From Candidatus Bathyarchaeota archaeon (GTDB lineage Archaea; Thermoproteota; Bathyarchaeia; 40CM-2-53-6), in NCBI GenBank assembly GCA_005882905.1, contig VBBG01000201.1, forward strand, positions 5,929-12,763: a stretch of DNA of 6,835 nt, in the 5' to 3' direction. The stretch's first letter is position 1. Each line of letters starts with the position of its first letter. The position numbers and the translations under genes were made by a program. The notes beneath the pieces were generated by a model. That model was not told where the DNA came from. It did no database searches and was given only the letters and a program-made list of their open reading frames with translations. Of the stretch, positions 5,392 to 6,835 are shown one piece after another.

Positions 5392-6776
5392 TGTCGAGGG
5401 TTGGACTGGTCACAATCGTCTCCATCGTCCTCAACCTATTCCTAACTTTCTGGCTCATAAACCAGTACATGAGCGATATCTACTTCCAGAACTACGTCAA
5501 CAGCGCTATCGGTCAGTACTATCCGTTCATAGTGCTCACCATCGGGGTAGGCGGAGGCTCGGGCCTAGGCTACCTCTTCCTCAAGAGGAAGCATGGAGAG
5601 GGTGGTCTCGTCGGCAAGATCCAGAAAGCGAAATCATTCAAGCCGGTAGGTCCGCTGTCCCAGACAGCTTCAGCCTCTCCTTTGAGACAGATCCTTCCGA
5701 CCGGCGCGCCTCCATCGCCCGTCTCCAGACATACCGTCTATGCAGTTCCCTCACTTCCAAAGTCTACAACTCCTAGTAGCTCACGATCCACTCCGGCGAC
5801 TACTTGGGCTTCGGGCAGCAAGTCTCCGCTCGAATCGATCCTATCTCCCAAACAAGACACGTCCCCTAGGCCAGCCCCATCAAGTATTCAGCCGCCAAGA
5901 ATGGAGCCACCCAGACCAGCGCCAGCTCCATTCTCTTCAACTGAGGCCCAGCCGCCTCAACCACTCCGCTCAATAGGCGAGTCACCAACACGACCCGCCC
6001 CAACCTGGAGCTCCCCTCAACCCTCAATGGATGAGAGGAAACCTGAATCGGGGCCGATATTTCAGAAGCCGGGAATGGAGATGACCGCGAGGCAGGAACA
6101 GCAATTCCCGGGATACTCCAGCCAGCCTCAAGGCCCGCAGTCCACGCCCGTTCCATCCAAGTGGGCTTCTCCTGCGGATAAGCCGGGGACAGGCCAATGG
6201 CCCGAGGGCGGCGTGAAGTCGATTCCTCCACTCCCAACAAAGTGGAGCCCTCCTGCAGGAACAACCACTCCACAGGAGAGACCTCCGCCCCAACAAGGAT
6301 TCCCGAGACCAGGACCATTGCCCGTCAGAGGTCCCCTCCCACCCCCGCAGGGTGGACCACGACCGTTCATTATTCAAGGTCCAGGAGGCCCACCAAGACC
6401 CGAACAGAGGCCGATGACCCCTCCACGCCCGATAGCTACTCCACAACCGTTCCGCTCTGACCAAAACCGCCCCCCACCTGGAATGGGCGGGGGGCCCAGG
6501 CCTCTGCAACCACCTCCGCGACCGGCCGCTCCTTTTGCTGGTCCAATGCCTCAACCATGGACTCCCCCAGGTCCGACTTCAGAGAGGAGGGAATCGTCAG
6601 GGCCTGGCACCCCGCAACCTCCCGCTACAGGAGCCGAGGCGTCGTCTGGGAAACAGCTCTCCGAACAGAAGAATGCGCCTGAAGGTGCGGGCGGCGGAGG
6701 AGAGATGGACTGGGACATGGCATTGGACACCATTCTCAAAACCTTACGGAAGGATCGGGTAGGAGACACGAAATAG
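5391..6776 (+). CDS. Membrane-anchored proline/tryptophan-rich protein
   Basis: A 461-aa protein of no family I recognise. Helix 1 spans about residues 5-25 and helix 2 about 43-64, the latter with a glycine-rich GVGGGSGLG face (52-60), followed by KRKH, which places the tail in the cytoplasm. The loop has W21-L-I-x-x-Y26-x4-Y31-x-Q33-x-Y35-x2-S38, matching the upstream paralog position for position. Residues about 85-435 are low complexity and surely disordered: about 26% proline with many Ser, Gly, Gln and Arg, and almost no hydrophobic clusters. Isolated Trp residues (139, 206, 258, 270, 285, 390) sit in Pro/Ser contexts, and PVPSKWASP (253-261) and PLPTKWSPP (280-288) are near-repeats. 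The last 25 residues change character, with an acidic-then-basic predicted helix (MDWDMALDTILKTLRKDR). The plan suggests a membrane-tethered scaffold presenting binding motifs. ATG start at TAATG; no frameshift seen. Confidence 0.88.
   Translation: MSRVGLVTIVSIVLNLFLTFWLINQYMSDIYFQNYVNSAIGQYYPFIVLTIGVGGGSGLGYLFLKRKHGEGGLVGKIQKAKSFKPVGPLSQTASASPLRQILPTGAPPSPVSRHTVYAVPSLPKSTTPSSSRSTPATTWASGSKSPLESILSPKQDTSPRPAPSSIQPPRMEPPRPAPAPFSSTEAQPPQPLRSIGESPTRPAPTWSSPQPSMDERKPESGPIFQKPGMEMTARQEQQFPGYSSQPQGPQSTPVPSKWASPADKPGTGQWPEGGVKSIPPLPTKWSPPAGTTTPQERPPPQQGFPRPGPLPVRGPLPPPQGGPRPFIIQGPGGPPRPEQRPMTPPRPIATPQPFRSDQNRPPPGMGGGPRPLQPPPRPAAPFAGPMPQPWTPPGPTSERRESSGPGTPQPPATGAEASSGKQLSEQKNAPEGAGGGGEMDWDMALDTILKTLRKDRVGDTK
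6147..6254 (+). repeat. Two PxPxKWxxP motifs in the proline-rich tail
   Basis: Bases 6147-6173 encode PVPSKWASP and 6228-6254 encode PLPTKWSPP, two copies of P-[VL]-P-[ST]-K-W-[AS]-[SP]-P separated by 18 residues. Looser relatives occur at Trp206 (APTWSSP) and Trp390 (QPWTPP). The codons differ, so the likeness is at the protein level. Confidence 0.55.
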
Positions 6777-6792
6777 AGACCTTGACAGTCTC
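6776..6792 (+). other. Short hairpin just after the last gene
   Basis: GAGAC at 6776-6780 can pair with GTCTC at 6788-6792 around a 7-nt loop, immediately after the stop codon. No T-run follows, so a role as a terminator is doubtful. The remaining bases to 6835 show no gene or other signal. Confidence 0.2.
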
Positions 6793-6835
6793 AATGCAGT
6801 TACAACAACTCTTAGGGCACAACGTTCCAGGCCGT

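Noticed and set aside
6240..6490. CCN-rich tract as a possible DNA repeat or CRISPR-like array
   Set aside because: No constant repeat unit or spacing at DNA level; it is explained by proline codons.
5866..6554. Long minus-strand open frames opposite the proline-rich gene
   Set aside because: Pro-rich codons (CCN) read as Gly/Trp/Arg-rich antisense frames. The Gly/Trp/Arg composition is the expected artefact, and the plus frame continues from a clear membrane domain.

Overview
The window looks archaeal. It carries a RadA-type recombinase (N-terminal helix-hairpin-helix plus a RecA/Rad51 ATPase core), a Mut7-C/DUF82 nuclease with a C-terminal zinc ribbon, an AMMECR1-family protein, a CBS-pair protein with a zinc ribbon, and a three-helix membrane protein resembling archaeal EMC6. 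Promoter-like TATA elements are AT-rich islands in an otherwise fairly GC-rich sequence, and most start codons are GTG or TTG. A TACK-type archaeon (Nitrososphaerota/Bathyarchaeota-like) fits best, but the phylum is my inference and cannot be settled from this window.

Layout. (1) Bases 1-2981, minus strand: a tightly overlapping run of four genes in transcription order: CBS-pair/zinc-ribbon protein, dihydroorotase (pyrC), Mut7-C nuclease, and an AMMECR1-domain protein that runs off the left edge of the window. The AMMECR1 gene is easy to miss because its stop lies outside the window. (2) Bases 2982-3076: a short divergent promoter region with one TATA element readable on both strands. (3) Bases 3077-3460, plus strand: a small EMC6-like membrane protein. 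Its 3' end overlaps by 47 bases, tail to tail, the next minus-strand gene. (4) Bases 3414-4858, minus strand: radA followed, with a GTGA overlap, by a helical protein of unknown function that contains an internal duplication. (5) Bases 4859-5049: a divergent intergenic region with a radA TATA element and a 7-bp inverted repeat. (6) Bases 5050-6776, plus strand: two translationally coupled membrane proteins (TAATG junction). They share a WLIxxYxxxxYxQxY signature and so appear to be paralogs. The second has a cytoplasmic tail of about 390 residues that is about a quarter proline, with Trp-centred repeats and a short predicted helix at the extreme C-terminus.

How the genes may work together. 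The left operon joins pyrimidine synthesis (dihydroorotase) to a probable nucleotide-sensing CBS protein and two RNA-linked or uncharacterised conserved proteins. radA and its partner form a separate transcription unit. The most novel-looking element is the tandem two-helix membrane pair with its proline/tryptophan-rich tail, which has the architecture of a membrane-anchored scaffold. No mobile elements, CRISPR arrays, tRNA or rRNA genes were seen.
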